Shown: positions 47,819 to 60,610, counted from the stretch's first letter. The stretch: 64,000 nucleotides of DNA from Metaphire vulgaris (GCA_018105865.1 CM030841.1:10683182-10747181), one strand, 5' to 3'. Made by a program: numbers and translations. Notes: generated by a model from the sequence alone, not told the origin.

Positions 47819-49509
47819 ATATATAATATATTATATATGTGTGTGCGTATGGATGTGTATATGTGACATTATGAATCAGTTGATCGATCAACTCAATTTG
47901 GAATCCGCCTTCTGTTCGGCTTCGATTCCGCCTGGACAGACTCGCGGATAACGCATAATTCCGGTCGACTTCATTTGACTCTGAACTAGATCTGGGATGT
48001 TGGACGCTCTGGATAAATTCGGATTATCCGTGAACCACTGCATGAATTCTGATCATTTTGGCTTGTGTGTGTGTTGAGTGTTGAGTAAGGCTGAGGCACG
48101 TTCGGTTCAGAGTTCGATGGGTAACGTTATTTTCGTGAATTTTAATATTAAGGGGAAAAGGGGAATGATATTTTAAAATTGAATATTTTGAATCGATTTT
48201 TTCATTGAAAGACAGGTCTGAGAAGTCGGCATAAAATTTTAGAATTGAAACTAACGTTCATTTACTAAATAAAGTTCAATGACTTAAAAACAACAAGTAT
48301 TTTTAAAAAAATTATATAGAATTCTGTAAATCCATAATTCATAATAATTCAAGTCGGCGATGAACAAAAGCTCTTTGGTAATATCACTTCGTTAGCACAA
48401 AACGGCGTTAATGATGTATGCAATGCTTTCTCTGTCCCTACTTGTCTGTCTGTGTGTCTGCCTGTCTTTCTGTCTGTCTGTCTGTCTCTTTTCTCCAGAA
48501 TTTGATATTAGGTTCAACTATGGGTCTATCGGGGAGGTTATTATAATTTTCCGGGTAAGATGCCACGGCATGGGTCTAGTGTTTGTATTCGTGCCAAATT
48601 TCACGAACTTTGATAAATTCATGGAAATGTTATCAGTTGGAAAAACTGCGGTGTATGTAGTGTATGTGTGTGTGTCTGTGTGTGAGAGATAGAGAGAGAG
48701 GGACAGACAGACAGACAGGCAGGCAGACTATAGACGGATAGAAACAGAAACATGCAGACAGAGGAGAGAGAGAGAGGGAGGGAATCGACCTTTGGTTTCG
48801 CTAAAATATTTGCTCTCGTCAAATATTTTTTCTTTTTACACACATCTAAAAGGCCGCATACATGACGTTATGTATACTGTATAAGTGTATATGGTATGCG
48901 TGTACACTGTATACAGTATATTCGTGTTGTAGACTTCAGTCGAATGCGCGTGACAGTCCAACCAATTTGTTCTAAGGCGTTATCTTTCCCTTTGTATTTC
49001 ATTTTATTGTATAGGCCTATATACGAAACTTTCAAGACTACAGGCTACCGATTCTGCTTACTTAGGCCTAAATGGCCTTAATTAGGCATTGCTAGGAGTG
49101 GGTGGTTGCATGTTTGTAGTGTTTCTCAAAGCAGTTTTGGCCCATTTTATACAAAAATTTACTTTAATTTCTTTAAGGAATGCATGGACAGAAAGCAACA
49201 GTGGCATAGCAATGGCTCCGGAATATGGGGGTGGGGGTGGGGGTAGGGGTGGGGGTTAAAAGCAGATTTTAAATAGCCGATGTACAGTAGGTTTTGGATG
49301 GGCCAACCAAGAATAGTTTATCTAGTTTATGAGTGGTAGGTAGAATGTAATGCCGTATAATAGAGCTTAGACTGTTTCACCGTTAGACAGCGGTGTGGTT
49401 GTTGTAGCATATTTACTGAAGCAGTAAGGGCTGATGCTAAAAAGATGGAGATAGAAGAATAGAGTTTGTATGTTAATATTTTAAATTTACTGGCAAGTTT
49501 TACGTTAAT

Positions 49510-49511
<2 letters not shown>

Positions 49512-49597
<86 letters not shown>

Positions 49598-50125
49598 CCA
49601 GTTCTTGCCGTTCTGTGATTCGAAAGTTTGAATTCGATTTTGTTCTGTGCTGGTCATGATCACGTGGCCTCTCCATCTAAGTCCCAGCGGCGCCTTCCTT
49701 CTATATAGTCATTGGACATGCAGTGTTTAGGGAGTTGCAGTCGAAACCTATGGTAGCCGTTGTGTGTTGGGTGTACTGTATCTGTGCTTATCAAATGACG
49801 TGACTTACGTAAGCCTACCATGTCGTATCTTTAAACGAACCGCTAAGACGCCGGTACAAGAATAGATTTTTCATCTGGCCTACTTTGAATTTTGCAGTTT
49901 TATCGCGATAGCCGTAACATTGCAATCTAAGACCAGTAAAATTAAAACTCTTTGAGTGTCCATTAGGCACACTGGAAGATTGCCAACAGGAATAGACAGC
50001 TACACTAATCTGCATTTATTAATATTTACTAAAAAATAAACATTAAAGTGTGACGTCACAGTGTTGTACTTCCCCGCCGTCTACGTCACACGTCGTCATA
50101 GCTTAGTGAGCCCCTTCGCCTCAGC

Positions 50126-50191
<66 letters not shown>
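49512..50191. repeat. (CT)n, (AT)n and (AT)n arrays
   Basis: (CT)n 49513-49542 fused to (AT)n 49543-49596, and (AT)n 50127-50190. Sequence between and up to 50781 is anonymous. Confidence 0.93.
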
Positions 50192-50193
<2 letters not shown>

Positions 50194-50781
50194 TGTATAT
50201 ATATATATAAGTCTATTGTTTGCCTTAAGAAGCCCCTAGATATAATCGTGAATTAACTGTTTGTGCCATAAATTTGTAAAATGCGAACAGTATTTGATGT
50301 CTAATAATTGTAGACTCTATTTTCAAAGTTACAGTATTTACTGTGATGCATAAACCAGTAAAAAAGACATAAATATCAACATTCCGCTGATTAGATTATG
50401 TTATATTCACTCAAAGAGTACAAATTTTCTTCTTGAAAATGCGTTCCCAAACTGAACTGTTTTTCCTTATGTTCTTCTGGGCGCAACAGCACAATACGTC
50501 AAGCATTTATAGGGCCCATTTATTTTAAAAATTAACACTCGCGTATTTCATTCGATTAAACGGATAAATGTCAGCTAAAGGTTAATTTTAAACAGACATG
50601 ACGCCGAGGAAGGTTCCTGATTAGATAGATCTTTCTGCAATGCCCTTTCGTTTTCTCTAAGGTAGGCCTATCTGCCTATGTCAATAGACCTTTAGGCCTA
50701 TTTGCTCCAAAGAAAGTATCTCACAGAAAAGGCTGTATGACTGCATAGGCATGTGAGTGTGCAGAGGCGTAGCTATAGGGT

Positions 50782-50956
50782 CAGAGTTATTTCTAGGATT
50801 ATTGGGTGGGTGGGTGGGGTGTTGGTATATTTTTGGAGTCCCTGCCAAAAAGTCTGAGAGGCAAAAAACGGTCATTCCAGGCTCTGAATGGGGGTTGTCG
50901 GACTCAGATTGCAGGGGCGTTTGGGGTGGTATTAGGGGGGTGTTAAAATATCCCTG
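50782..50956 (-). mobile_element. hAT-like MITE (CAGGGATA family, copy 3)
   Basis: The ends are CAGAGTTATTTCTAGG and AAAATATCCCTG; flanks TATAGGGT and GCTAGGGT. An inverted copy of 15412-15590 and 46247-46430. Confidence 0.8.
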
Positions 50957-51424
50957 GCTAGGGTGTCATACTGATGGCGCTTCCTCAACTTCCGAAAAAT
51001 CATGGCAGGCAAACAAAATGGCGTCTCTTATTCCGCTTGGTTAAGTTAGTTATGCGAGATGAGTGCGGGCGGCCTATACAACTACATTGATCTTTTTGCT
51101 TGCTTCCTTTTTTCGCTACCCTAAACGGTAAACCATTGTTTTATACAGGCCGGCTAGGGGGAGTTTTCCCCCAAAACCTCAAAATCACCCTCAAAATCCC
51201 AACAATGAAAGCAAATTTTGCATTAAACCTTGCCTCTTCTCCTCCAGCCAAGTCAATTTCCACCCGAAAGGCCTGGAGTCTCGATAAAACACTGCCTTAA
51301 ACCCGTTTTGGCGTTCACACCCCATCCCACCTCGGCGCCCAGGGACATATGTACCCCTGCCTCTGGCTCCGCCTCTGATGGTGTGGCGTAATTCGTCGCC
51401 CCTTTTTTAATGATATATTTGGCC

Positions 51425-51533
51425 TGTATCTTTAATGATTTGGATTTTGGTGTGCCATCGGTTGATGCTCGTGTGCATTATGAAGTGGCGCTATAGAAGT
51501 TTAAGATTAGATTAGAAGATTAGATTGGATTAT
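51425..51533 (+). mobile_element. LINE-like 3' end (copy 2)
   Basis: GTGCCATCGGTTGATG, CATTATGAAGTGGCGCTATA and GAAGTTTAAGATTAGATTAG match 40265-40380. Confidence 0.6.
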
Positions 51534-51605
51534 GAAATGTGTCTCTAGATTCCGTCAGTTCATTCTCGGAAGACTGCAATTTTCCGCTATTTCAATCGTC
51601 GTTTC

Positions 51606-51609
<4 letters not shown>

Positions 51610-51688
<79 letters not shown>

Positions 51689-51736
51689 TGATGCTGTTGT
51701 AACTGGCGTCCCAGAAATAGCGTAATGGTTTCAGTA

Positions 51737-51822
<86 letters not shown>
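51610..51822. repeat. (AG)n, (AT)n and (GT)n arrays
   Basis: (AG)n 51610-51685, (AT)n 51739-51780 running into (GT)n 51781-51822. Confidence 0.96.
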
Positions 51823-51824
<2 letters not shown>

Positions 51825-51993
51825 CATTCGTAATACTAGGAAGAAGGAGTCTTTGTCGATATCGTTACGTATCGGTCATGGAAGCGGCAGTCGCAAGTCC
51901 AGAGAATGATAGAGGATTAGTCATAACTACGATCGAGTTACGTCATAGCCTCAAGTGGCACCAGCTGAATCCTCATCGGAAATGGTAGTGGGA

Positions 51994-52152
51994 CAAGAGG
52001 CGGCTCCACTTGGCGGGGGGGCCGGGTGGCATGCCTCCTATTGAATGTACGGCTTCCCAGTGGCGCCATTTATGAAAAATAGTTGGCCCTCTATGCCTAG
52101 AAGTTGCCACCCCAACGACGCCCCCACTTGTCAAATCATGGAGCCGCCACTG
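51994..52152 (-). mobile_element. hAT-like MITE (CAGTGGCGGCTC family, copy 5)
   Basis: Right end GGAGCCGCCACTG; left end decayed to CAAGAGGCGGCTCC. Inverted interior (AGAAGTTGCCACCCCAACG) matches the other four copies. Confidence 0.82.
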
Positions 52153-52189
52153 ACTGTATGGGGCCTCTTTAATTGGCGGATAGGAAAGC

Positions 52190-52300
52190 TATGGCAGAGT
52201 GGGTTACGCGCTGGAGCGGTAGGCTGACGGAGCGAGGTTCAAGTCCCGTTAGCGCCCCTAGTGGCTTTCACACGGACAGTAATGCCTTCTAAGCCACTTT
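52190..52300 (+). mobile_element. tRNA-derived SINE (copy 2)
   Basis: GGCAGAGTGGGTTACGCGC (box A-like) and GAGGTTCAAGTCCCG (box B-like) are followed by CCTAGTGGCTTTCACAC and TTCTAAGCCACTTT, as in the inverted copy at 2941-3052. Confidence 0.78.
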
Positions 52301-52600
52301 ATGCCACGCTAAGTATTTGCTCATGCGCGAAGCGTTCGAGGAATTACGGTAGCTGCCATGTGCTAATTATAGACATTATGTAAGATCTATTTTTAGTGTG
52401 AGTTTATTGCTATCCTTTAGAGCTTTCGTCACAGTTTCGTGACCATTGATCGTAGAATTGGATGCTTTTGAAAATCCGTATTCAATACCAAATCCATATT
52501 TTCTGGGCATTAGTCTACAGTATGCACGCGATTTCGTAGTAGGGGTAGAGGGTAGAGGAGTGACGTTCAATAACTCTGTGGATTGGTCTTCGGGGTTCGA

Positions 52601-52605
<5 letters not shown>

Positions 52606-52687
<82 letters not shown>
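52606..52687. repeat. (AT)n microsatellite
   Basis: About 41 AT units. Confidence 0.97.
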
Positions 52688-52690
<3 letters not shown>

Positions 52691-52992
52691 AAGGACAGGA
52701 GGTTACGGAGTTCGAATGATAATTATTACGTTTGATCCACGGTCATCCACCCGTCGATTTGGTTGCTATTTCGGTTAATGGCATTGATTCGATCGCTTAC
52801 GCAAATGTTTTCGGTCAGAGATTGGCTTCATTTGCGACGCAGCGCAATAATTTCGAGATGGTCATTGATGAAACACGAATTACGTGAATTTAGTCCATTT
52901 AGGTGAGAACGCTATTTTCTAATCATCTCCGTCGAACAGTGAAGGCAGCTCATAAGACCTATAACATACGGTTTCTATCCTTAAACGACGCC

Positions 52993-52993
<1 letters not shown>

Positions 52994-53066
<73 letters not shown>

Positions 53067-53115
53067 CTGAAAGTTTAGAGTGGTTCGGGAGGGTCTGTAC
53101 TGTGTGAGAACCTCT
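52994..53115 (-). mobile_element. (TAA)n tail plus LINE/SINE-like 3' end
   Basis: (TAA)n 52994-53066 adjoins GTTTAGAGTGGTTCGGGAGG and CTGTGTGAGAACC, the same end as at 37103-37145 and 18203-18262. Confidence 0.7.
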
Positions 53116-53169
53116 ATGACATAATGACAAATAATTTTCTGCACAAAACTGACGGCAATCTGTCATTTA

Positions 53170-53760
53170 CACCGAATCTCTGTCAATGCGTATCTCTGTC
53201 AAGAAGATCTTTCTCCCGATCCCCGAAACAGGACGCGAAAGACGATCTCTTCTTGTCTTCCGTACGGAAATCCGCGACAGCGACCTATACGGGGGGGGGG
53301 GACTTCTGCACGTGTTTGCCAGGCGCGTTCGACGCGGCCTTATCGGCGTTCTATTGCGTCGCCATAGTCTCTGCGCCTCTGCAAATATGACGCGTGCTGG
53401 TCTGCGCGCGGGGACGGGGGCGGGGGTAAGGGGTAGGGGCCGGCGGGTGGTGGCTATCTGTTGCTGGTTTTCATGGAAACGCCTTGCTGCAGGACGCAGT
53501 GGCAGACGTATCAATCAGGCTGGAATAATAGCGGACGATAATAATTATGAATGCGCACACATCCGGACAATGCCTCGTCGGACTATTTACTGCTGCTGCT
53601 GCTGCTGCAGCGGCGACGATGACGACGACGATGACGACGATGACGACTGTGCTCCTCTCAGATGCCGCCTACGCAAACGTTTCCGTCGATTGACGAGCGT
53701 TGTTCTCTGTATGCTGCGGGTCTCGTACGTAGGACGAACGACCGTCCTCGCCGCCACTCG
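53170..53760. promoter_or_regulatory. CpG-rich block inside the U12 intron
   Basis: Unusually CpG-dense for this intron. Frames on both strands are open (up to 198 codons) but share no recognisable domain, and include a GAC-repeat stretch (53612-53648). Possible regulatory region or lineage-specific exon; undecided. Confidence 0.3.
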
Positions 53761-53856
53761 CCGCCTGTGCACGTCCAATTAAGAGCTGATTATGGGCCTA
53801 GTGATAATAGTACGGTCCGTGATGAATTTTCGGACGACCTGTGTTGTTTCTTGCGC

Positions 53857-54140
<284 letters not shown>

Positions 54141-54367
54141 GAGAGACCTGAATGCAGCCGATCGTTAGCGGTCGTCGGCCGCGAAAAGCATAATTGCGTC
54201 GACGGCCGAAGACGTAGGCCTAAGAGTTGAAAACGAAAAGGTCGATTGTAGGCCTAAGCTTAGAATAAGTGCATACTGTATAGACCTATTACTGCGAACT
54301 CACGCATTCGGACGAACTTTATTATGAAAGAGAAAATTATAAAATATTGACTATATATATATATATA

Positions 54368-54579
54368 CAGTGGCGTAGCCAAGGGAGGCTGAAGCTAAAC
54401 CCCATGGTTGTCCGACCATTTTTTTTATTGCGTATTGTTGTATTATTATTCTGATATCTATATAATTCACTTAATGAAACTCACAATAATATAGTTGACG
54501 ACCTTTTTCGCTTGCGGAATTTTTCTAAGTTGGAAACCATAAAGTATAGCCACCCCTTCGGTAAATCCTGGCTACGCCA

Positions 54580-54582
<3 letters not shown>
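54368..54582. mobile_element. hAT-like MITE inserted in (TA)n
   Basis: The ends CAGTGGCGTAGCCAAGG and CCTGGCTACGCCACTG are intact, and TATATATA lies on both sides. Closely resembles 4499-4780. Contains GACGACCTTTTTCGCTTGC. Confidence 0.9.
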
Positions 54583-54637
<55 letters not shown>

Positions 54638-54641
54638 GCCT

Positions 54642-54862
54642 AGGGTGGCGTAACCAGGGTTTCGGGATGAGGGCATAGCGACATTTTCCGACGAGCAAAA
54701 AAGTCGTCAGCGCCGCCTCCTTCGGACATTCACGTATTCTCTTCGACCATGCTTACCTCCCCTCATTCAAAATTTCTCGACGGTTTTGCGCAAATCCAAC
54801 GACCGGTCCCAGTCAGAATAGGGGGCCGCCCCTTGGCCTTTGCCCCGTGGTTACGCCAATGC
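54642..54862. mobile_element. hAT-like MITE (GGTGGCGTAACC ends)
   Basis: AGAGGCCT is repeated on both sides (54634-54641 and 54863-54870). Ends GGTGGCGTAACCAGG and GTGGTTACGCCAATG. Contains GACGAGCAAAAAAGTCGTC. Confidence 0.85.
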
Positions 54863-55191
54863 AGAGGCCTATATATAGGCCTACTAGTTTATGTCCCAAT
54901 TAATTTGTATAGCGGGTTCAAAGAGAGTGATCATTTTTTCAAAAAAACATTCGTACTGTGGATAGATCTACTCGAATTTCATAAAAAAAATCCACGAGCA
55001 GTGCATGACGTAACACTGAGCCGCGAGCACGTGGCTCAGTCTAACTCGACGGCTCCAGTCTCTGAGTCAGAATGTCAGATGGGTCGTATTGCTTTAACGA
55101 CGTCACTGCTTAATTAAAGCCATTCCTCCGCACGATATCTTTAAGAGCCATATATGAATAATGCATTGTTTCCGTGATTCGTCGTCTAGAC

Positions 55192-55738
55192 TAGGGCTGC
55201 TGCGCCGAGTAACTCGAGTAACGCGAGTACTCGACTCCAAATTGGAGTCGAGTAATTTTTTTGGAGTCGAGTACTCGCATAGAATAACTAAGCAAAGAAT
55301 AGAATAGATAAATAAAGAATAACCAAAGAAGTTCATTAAAATTTGGCCTACCGTTATTTTTGTTACAAATAATTATTAATCAGTCTTATTTAGGTTATTC
55401 TTATTCGTTATGCTCCAGTTAGTTAAGATGTTGTCCACAGTGGGCCAACTCTAGTGAAGACCTCATATTTTTGCCAGTACCGGTAAAATAGTTTCTGTTC
55501 TGTAACTTCTGTTATAGGCCTACTAAATTTGAAAACGCTTGAATATCCGAAAAATTGATATGTAACTGTATCTAATGTTCTGCTTTGGTTAAATGAGGGC
55601 CATGAGGCAAATAATAAGCATTATGTGACGTGTAACGTTTGCAAATCATGTATTTCCGGTTTTACGCGAGTACTCGAGTACTCGCTAAGCTACTCGACTC
55701 CTACTCGACTCCTAAACTACTCGGTTAGCGCAGCCCTA
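55192..55738. mobile_element. hAT-like element with GAGTACTCGAGTA arms
   Basis: Perfect 8-bp duplication GTCTAGAC (55184-55191 and 55739-55746). Termini TAGGGCTGC and GCAGCCCTA; subterminal arms are packed with GAGTACTCGA and GGAGTCGAGTA repeats on both sides. 547 bp, non-coding. Confidence 0.92.
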
Positions 55739-55887
55739 GTCTAGACAAAGAAGCAACACTTACTGTTTAAGGGTATCCGGCTGTGGCAGACACTAGAGGC
55801 AGACACTAGACACCATAGGCTTAATCACTTTACTTGGCCAACTGCTTGTAGATCATAGGGCCAATCCATCGCATATCTTGCACATGC

Positions 55888-56166
55888 ATGGGCGTCGTCG
55901 GGAGGTTGGGCAAGGGGTGCAATTGCACCCCTTGAAGTTATAAGAGCATACAAAAATGCGGGGTAGTAAATCCTAAAACAATAAAACTGGCTGACATGTG
56001 TAGATATGCGGTGTAGCTTCATTCCCAGGACGTGTTTGCTTTGTTTTTTGATTGTCATACAGTGTACATTAAAGATCGCGTTTTTCTGTTTTCGACATTA
56101 TGGTAGTGCTTTGCTTCCAGGTAAAAATATTGCACACTCCTGGAAAAATTTCTGCCGACGCCCATC
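55888..56166. mobile_element. hAT-like MITE (CATGGGCGTC family, copy 2)
   Basis: CATGGGCGTCGTCGGGAGG at left, CTGCCGACGCCCAT at right, and internal GGGTGCAATTGCACCCCTTG as in 31947-32140. Target duplication is unclear. Confidence 0.75.
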
Positions 56167-56517
56167 CACACATGCTGATAATGTCTCTACTAAAAACTTG
56201 AGACCCACCGTAGAGGGGCCGTTTAGACTCGGGGACTCCTGGCCCTGAGCCATGCGGGTCGTATTGCTGCTACACCCCTGCATTGACTTATAAATTATTG
56301 TAGTTTTCCGGATAGCGAAATCCGATGGGGCTGCATTGCGCACTCCTTAAATTTGTACAGGAATAATGTAAGCTATATGTGAAATATAATTAATTAACCA
56401 GCCCCGATTTTTAAAAAAAATTATGCAAGTAATTTCGTACGTGATCTGAGCCGCGTCAACTAAAACGCAGATAACCAAATCTACAGTATAGGTGGCAGGC
56501 ATGAGGAAAAGTGGGTG

Positions 56518-56560
56518 CAGCCGGAACATTGTTTCGGGACCCATGGAGCTCAAAGGGGCT
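56518..56560 (+). repeat. Dispersed repeat, copy 2 (pair with 975-1030)
   Basis: GCAGCCGGAACATTGTTTCG and GACCCATGGAGCTCAAAGG. The region 56561-58144 also holds a CATCCCC-rich tract (56690-56800) and a half-MITE (57600-57700), and no gene. Confidence 0.5.
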
Positions 56561-58144
56561 CGAGTCTGATGATTAATGCCATAAAAAGAGTAACAATAAA
56601 AAAAGGTCATCAACACTTTTTCACACTTATAATATACATGTATGCAGGGCGCGATTTGTAGGGGGAAGGGGGGAATCTTCCCCCCACTGCCCAATTGCAT
56701 CCCCCTACTGCTACATCCCCCACCACTACATCCCCACCACTGCTACATTTCCCAACAACTACATCCCCCAAGTTCGACATATCCCCCCACTGCTCCAGGT
56801 CACAAATCGCGCCCTGCTTGTATGTACTTGTAACGAGAACCCTCGAATTCTGTGGAATTCTGCTTTGAAAAAGACCGACAAACAACATCAACTTTTTCAC
56901 AGACTTGTCAGGTCAGGAACCCATGACTGACTATCTTCTGCACCGGTCAGGGGCCCGCGTCTATTTTCTGCACCGGGGCCCGGAAATTCTCTCGGCGGCC
57001 CTGGTAGATTGGTCTACATTAATTTTCATCAGTAGGCCCTAATGGATGGAAAAACATGCGATTAGCTTGCGAGAACCTCCCCCCAACATAGGCGTATCAC
57101 AAATCTGGAATCGGCTTGCGATGCAGCCAATCCCCTTTTTTACTTTGTGGGAGAACCATGGAACGGCTGCTAGCTCTAAAATTAGTTGCTTGCAAGATAT
57201 CTCGCTCCAACCAAAATTCTCGACGAATTTCAAATAAACTCGTGACGACAGGTCTTGTGTCGATGGGTGAGTCGGCCGCATCGTTTGCACTTAATCCCCA
57301 GTGGTTAAGCTAAGGGAATTCGAGATCGACCTGGAATTTGGTATGCGAGGCAATCCACGGATTCATTCGTCTCGCCATCGGGGAGGTGTCATTCTCGCAT
57401 AACCTACAGGGAATTTAGGAAGTGCGTCTGTGTTGACGGTAATCGAGCAGAAGAACTCGTTTGTTGAATAAATACCATCGCCCCCGACGACACGAACCTC
57501 AATGTCATCATCACCCTTGTAATACGGGCATGCTGCTCAGGAGGATCAGTCTGTCACGTAGGAACGGTCTTCGAAGTTTCATACATGATTAAAGAAGGGG
57601 CGTGCAGAGAGCGGTGTGCGCCCGGGGCCAAGCCGATAAAAAGGTTCCCGAGTCAATTTTGACGCCCTCGTCTGGTCGGCGCCCGGGGTCACCGCCCCCG
57701 TGCATGCTACTGGAAATAAAGGCAGCCATATTGCCACCGCATGCTACGATGAGCTATATAAGCTTATAGTTACTCAACACGGCCGCTCCTTTACTTTTTC
57801 TATGCTGTATTTGTTTAGAGACGCGTCCGTACAAAAGACTACAGTGTACGTGTGTCTACGTACGTTGGTCTCTGTGTGTGGCTTCTCCTTTCTCAACCGG
57901 TTTAATTTTTAACTGTTTCACTAGCAATGCATAGGAAAATTCGATCACCGTGTTGTTTACAGGGCCCTTATATTTGCTAAATATCGGCAGACGGTCCGTA
58001 TCTACAGTATGTTAGACCTACAGTAGGCCTATATCGAATTTTTCAAGCGTTTTTGAGATTTCAGAAAACCCGGTAGCACAGCATGACATAGGCCTATTGA
58101 CGTGACTATAGCTTCACCGGCTCCTGAAGCTCTTCCGTTGGAAC

Positions 58145-58434
58145 CAGCGGCGGTTCCACGTAGGGTATGCATCACCCCACCGGCCTTTTTGCCAATGAAG
58201 CCTATTTTTGGGTGAAAGTCTTGTAAAACTACGGGGAAAACTGCGGATGACCTTTTTTGCTTGTCACCCTATTTTGTGACAAAAGTGTAGTGTAGTTAGA
58301 TTAGGGGTAAAATTCCCCTTCTTTTTGTCAGCCTTTACGGCAGTTGATTGATTTCCCCCTCTATTTTCACCCCCCCCCCAACTTCCTATGAATTCATTTC
58401 ATCCCCCCACCAAGAAATCCTGGAACCTCCACTG
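58145..58434 (+). mobile_element. hAT-like MITE (CAGTGGNGGTTCC family, copy 2)
   Basis: Perfect 8-bp duplication GTTGGAAC (58137-58144 and 58435-58442). Ends CAGCGGCGGTTCCACG and GGAACCTCCACTG. Contains GATGACCTTTTTTGCTTGTC (58248-58267). Confidence 0.92.
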
Positions 58435-59042
58435 GTTGGAACTACTCGATCTGCAGTGTTACTCGAGTCTGAAGGGCATATTTAATAGATCGGAACGGAT
58501 TGACAAGTTTTATGGATCACCGAATGAAACTAAGTTTTCCAATCTCAGAGGCTCGGCGATGAAGTTAGCCTACTGTACTTGTGAATAATTTAGCGATATT
58601 CGGTTCAAGTCCGTTCAAAGTATAGGTCTATTTTACGGACAGACTTTTTCAGCTATGAATTTAAATAAGTTGAAATTGTATTCAAACTTGACCGACGTTC
58701 ACCTGCAGTTTACTGTATTAGGCCTATACGAATTTCTACTTCGGGATTAAACCCACATTTCAGACAATTTAGTGAACAATAATTTCAGTAGACTGCAACA
58801 GTCTCATTAAACACGAATGCATGTGTAAGTGCAAGGACAGAGGACAGTTTGTTTTATAGTGAACAGTGGCGTAGCGAGGATTTTTTGGTTGGGGTGGCAA
58901 AAGGGGGCTGGCGTGTCAGGTTCATTTCCCACCCCCTCCGCCACAAGAAACTTTCTCACCGGATTTACGCGAATCTGGTAGGCGGTCTGGGGTCAGGTTG
59001 GGAGGTAGTTTCCCCACCCCCCTGTGGCGACGCTAATGATAG

Positions 59043-59045
<3 letters not shown>

Positions 59046-59112
<67 letters not shown>
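59046..59112. repeat. (AT)n microsatellite
   Basis: About 33 AT units. An incomplete CAGTGGCGTAGCGAGG element end precedes it at 58864. Confidence 0.97.
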
Positions 59113-59113
<1 letters not shown>

Positions 59114-59326
59114 TACGTATATGAAACACGTAATGTGTCTGTAAGAGGTTTTCGTAATGAGCGTAGCTGAAAGTGTTTCATGCATTTGCAGCCCATCAGA
59201 AAACTTGAGTAGCCTAATAATTTTGGCTCGTACGGCGCAGATTTTTTAACATGCGACCCGCTGCCGAAAGAAGTTTGCCGCCCCGGGTCTATAAATAATC
59301 GACATGACTCTTTTAAACACATTGTC

Positions 59327-59349
59327 TTCTTTGACTGTTCGTTAAATAC
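59327..59349 (+). promoter_or_regulatory. U12-type branch site and AC acceptor
   Basis: TTCTTTGAC (59327-59335) matches the U12 branch consensus TTCCTTRAC at 8 of 9 positions, and the intron ends TTAAATAC at 59349, 15 nt after the branch A. No AG lies between the branch site and the exon, so a major-class acceptor cannot be used here. Confidence 0.88.
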
Positions 59350-59455
59350 GCCATTTGAATACATGGTTCTGCTGACGATAATCGCCAACTGCATCGTTCT
59401 TGCCTTGGAAGAACATCTTCCAGAAAACGACAAAACTCCTCTCACCGTTGAATTG
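59350..59455 (+). CDS. Cav2 calcium channel alpha-1, IS1 exon
   Basis: This exon encodes transmembrane segment S1 of domain I and the start of the S1-S2 loop. After the split Gly codon it reads [20 protein letters not shown], then [11 protein letters not shown] and TVEL. This is the Cav2 signature PFEYM(I/V)L.TIIANC(I/V)VLALE.HLP..DKTP; Cav1 and Cav3 channels differ clearly here. The length, 106 nt (1 + 35 codons), equals what I recall for the corresponding exon in human CACNA1A, which supports both ends. The donor TTG|GTTAGT is an ordinary GT site in phase 0. The next exon (loop to IS2, usually ...EPYF...) was not found before the right edge. Confidence 0.93.
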
Positions 59456-59470
59456 GTTAGTACTGTATAA

Positions 59471-59895
59471 GGGGCTGTCCATTAATTACGTCAACAATTT
59501 AGGGGAGGGGTTTGAAAAAGTTCGACAGTTGTTGACAGGAGAGGGGTAAAGAGAAGTTGACGTCAACAATTTCACTTTTTACAAATAATCAAAACTAGGA
59601 AATTTTATGGAATAGGCTACTACTTATTAGGCCTACAATGGAAAAAAGCATGGCAAAAAGGGTCATGCCACCACATTTTGAAACTCGATGAGCAAAAAAG
59701 GGGAAAATGGTTATCACAACACAAAATAATAACCTTGTTCCTTGTTATTGGGACCTGTCATTGATCTGGGGGGGGGGTCAAAAGTTTTTGACGTAATTAT
59801 GGGGAGGGGTAAGTGAAAGTTGACAGTTGTTGACAAGGGGGGGGAGGGGGTCAAAAATTGCCCAAAAATTTTTGACATAGTTAATGGACAGCTCC
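59471..59895 (+). mobile_element. Harbinger-like MITE, complete copy with TAA duplication
   Basis: The ends are GGGGCTGTCCATTAATTACG and AGTTAATGGACAGCTCC; TAA flanks both sides. 425 bp. Its start lies only 16 bp into the intron after the IS1 exon. Confidence 0.87.
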
Positions 59896-59929
59896 TAAGC
59901 ATATTATATCTACACACATATGGTTGGCG

Positions 59930-60014
59930 ATGACGGTGGTGGTGGTGGTAATGATGATGGTGATGATGATGATGATGGTGGTGGTGATAATGGTGGTAAT
60001 GATGGTGATGATGA

Positions 60015-60048
<34 letters not shown>

Positions 60049-60060
60049 GGTGGTGATGAC
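59930..60060. repeat. GTG/GAT low-complexity tract
   Basis: GGTGGTGAT and GATGATG units. A (GGGGCG)n run follows at 60142-60178. Confidence 0.9.
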
Positions 60061-60610
60061 GATTCACAAAATGTTCGCTTATGATCATTGTCTGCACCAG
60101 TGGCTCTCAGAATTATTCACTGCAACTGACAATACCAGTTGGGGCGGGGGCGGGGGCGGGGACGTGGGGCGGGGGCGGGACTTAGGTTAACAAATAAACA
60201 ACAAGCGAGTTGGAACATGCTTGATCAATTCATGAAATTCTGCCTCACAAAAATTGAAAACATTATTTTAACTCTTCATGCTCTTTAACCGATTTGGAAA
60301 ATTCGTCAAAAACTTTTAAAACCAGATTTTCTAAGACTTTAAGATTCGCGACTAATGTTTACAAGTTCGCAAATACGGTAAATAAAATTTGCAAATTTAA
60401 AACCAAATTGAATATGGTTGCAGACTTGACGTCTCTGATCTGGTCCCTGTCAATACTTTGAAAGCTGAAAATTGAAAGCTCATTGTCTGCTTACCCAACC
60501 GACTTTATTGGCCCTATAGTACTTTTATAAATTTATCTTATCTCACACGCAAGGAAAGCGCATTCCAACTATTTTGCTCCGAAACTCCAATAACAATAGA
60601 GAATTTAGAA

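Noticed and set aside
57039..57313. Short frames with apparently normal composition
   Set aside because: No recognisable family and both strands are open; insufficient support.
59341..59347. TTCGTTAAA as an alternative U12 branch site
   Set aside because: Only 5 nt from the exon, too near for the U12 branch-to-acceptor distance; TTCTTTGAC fits better.
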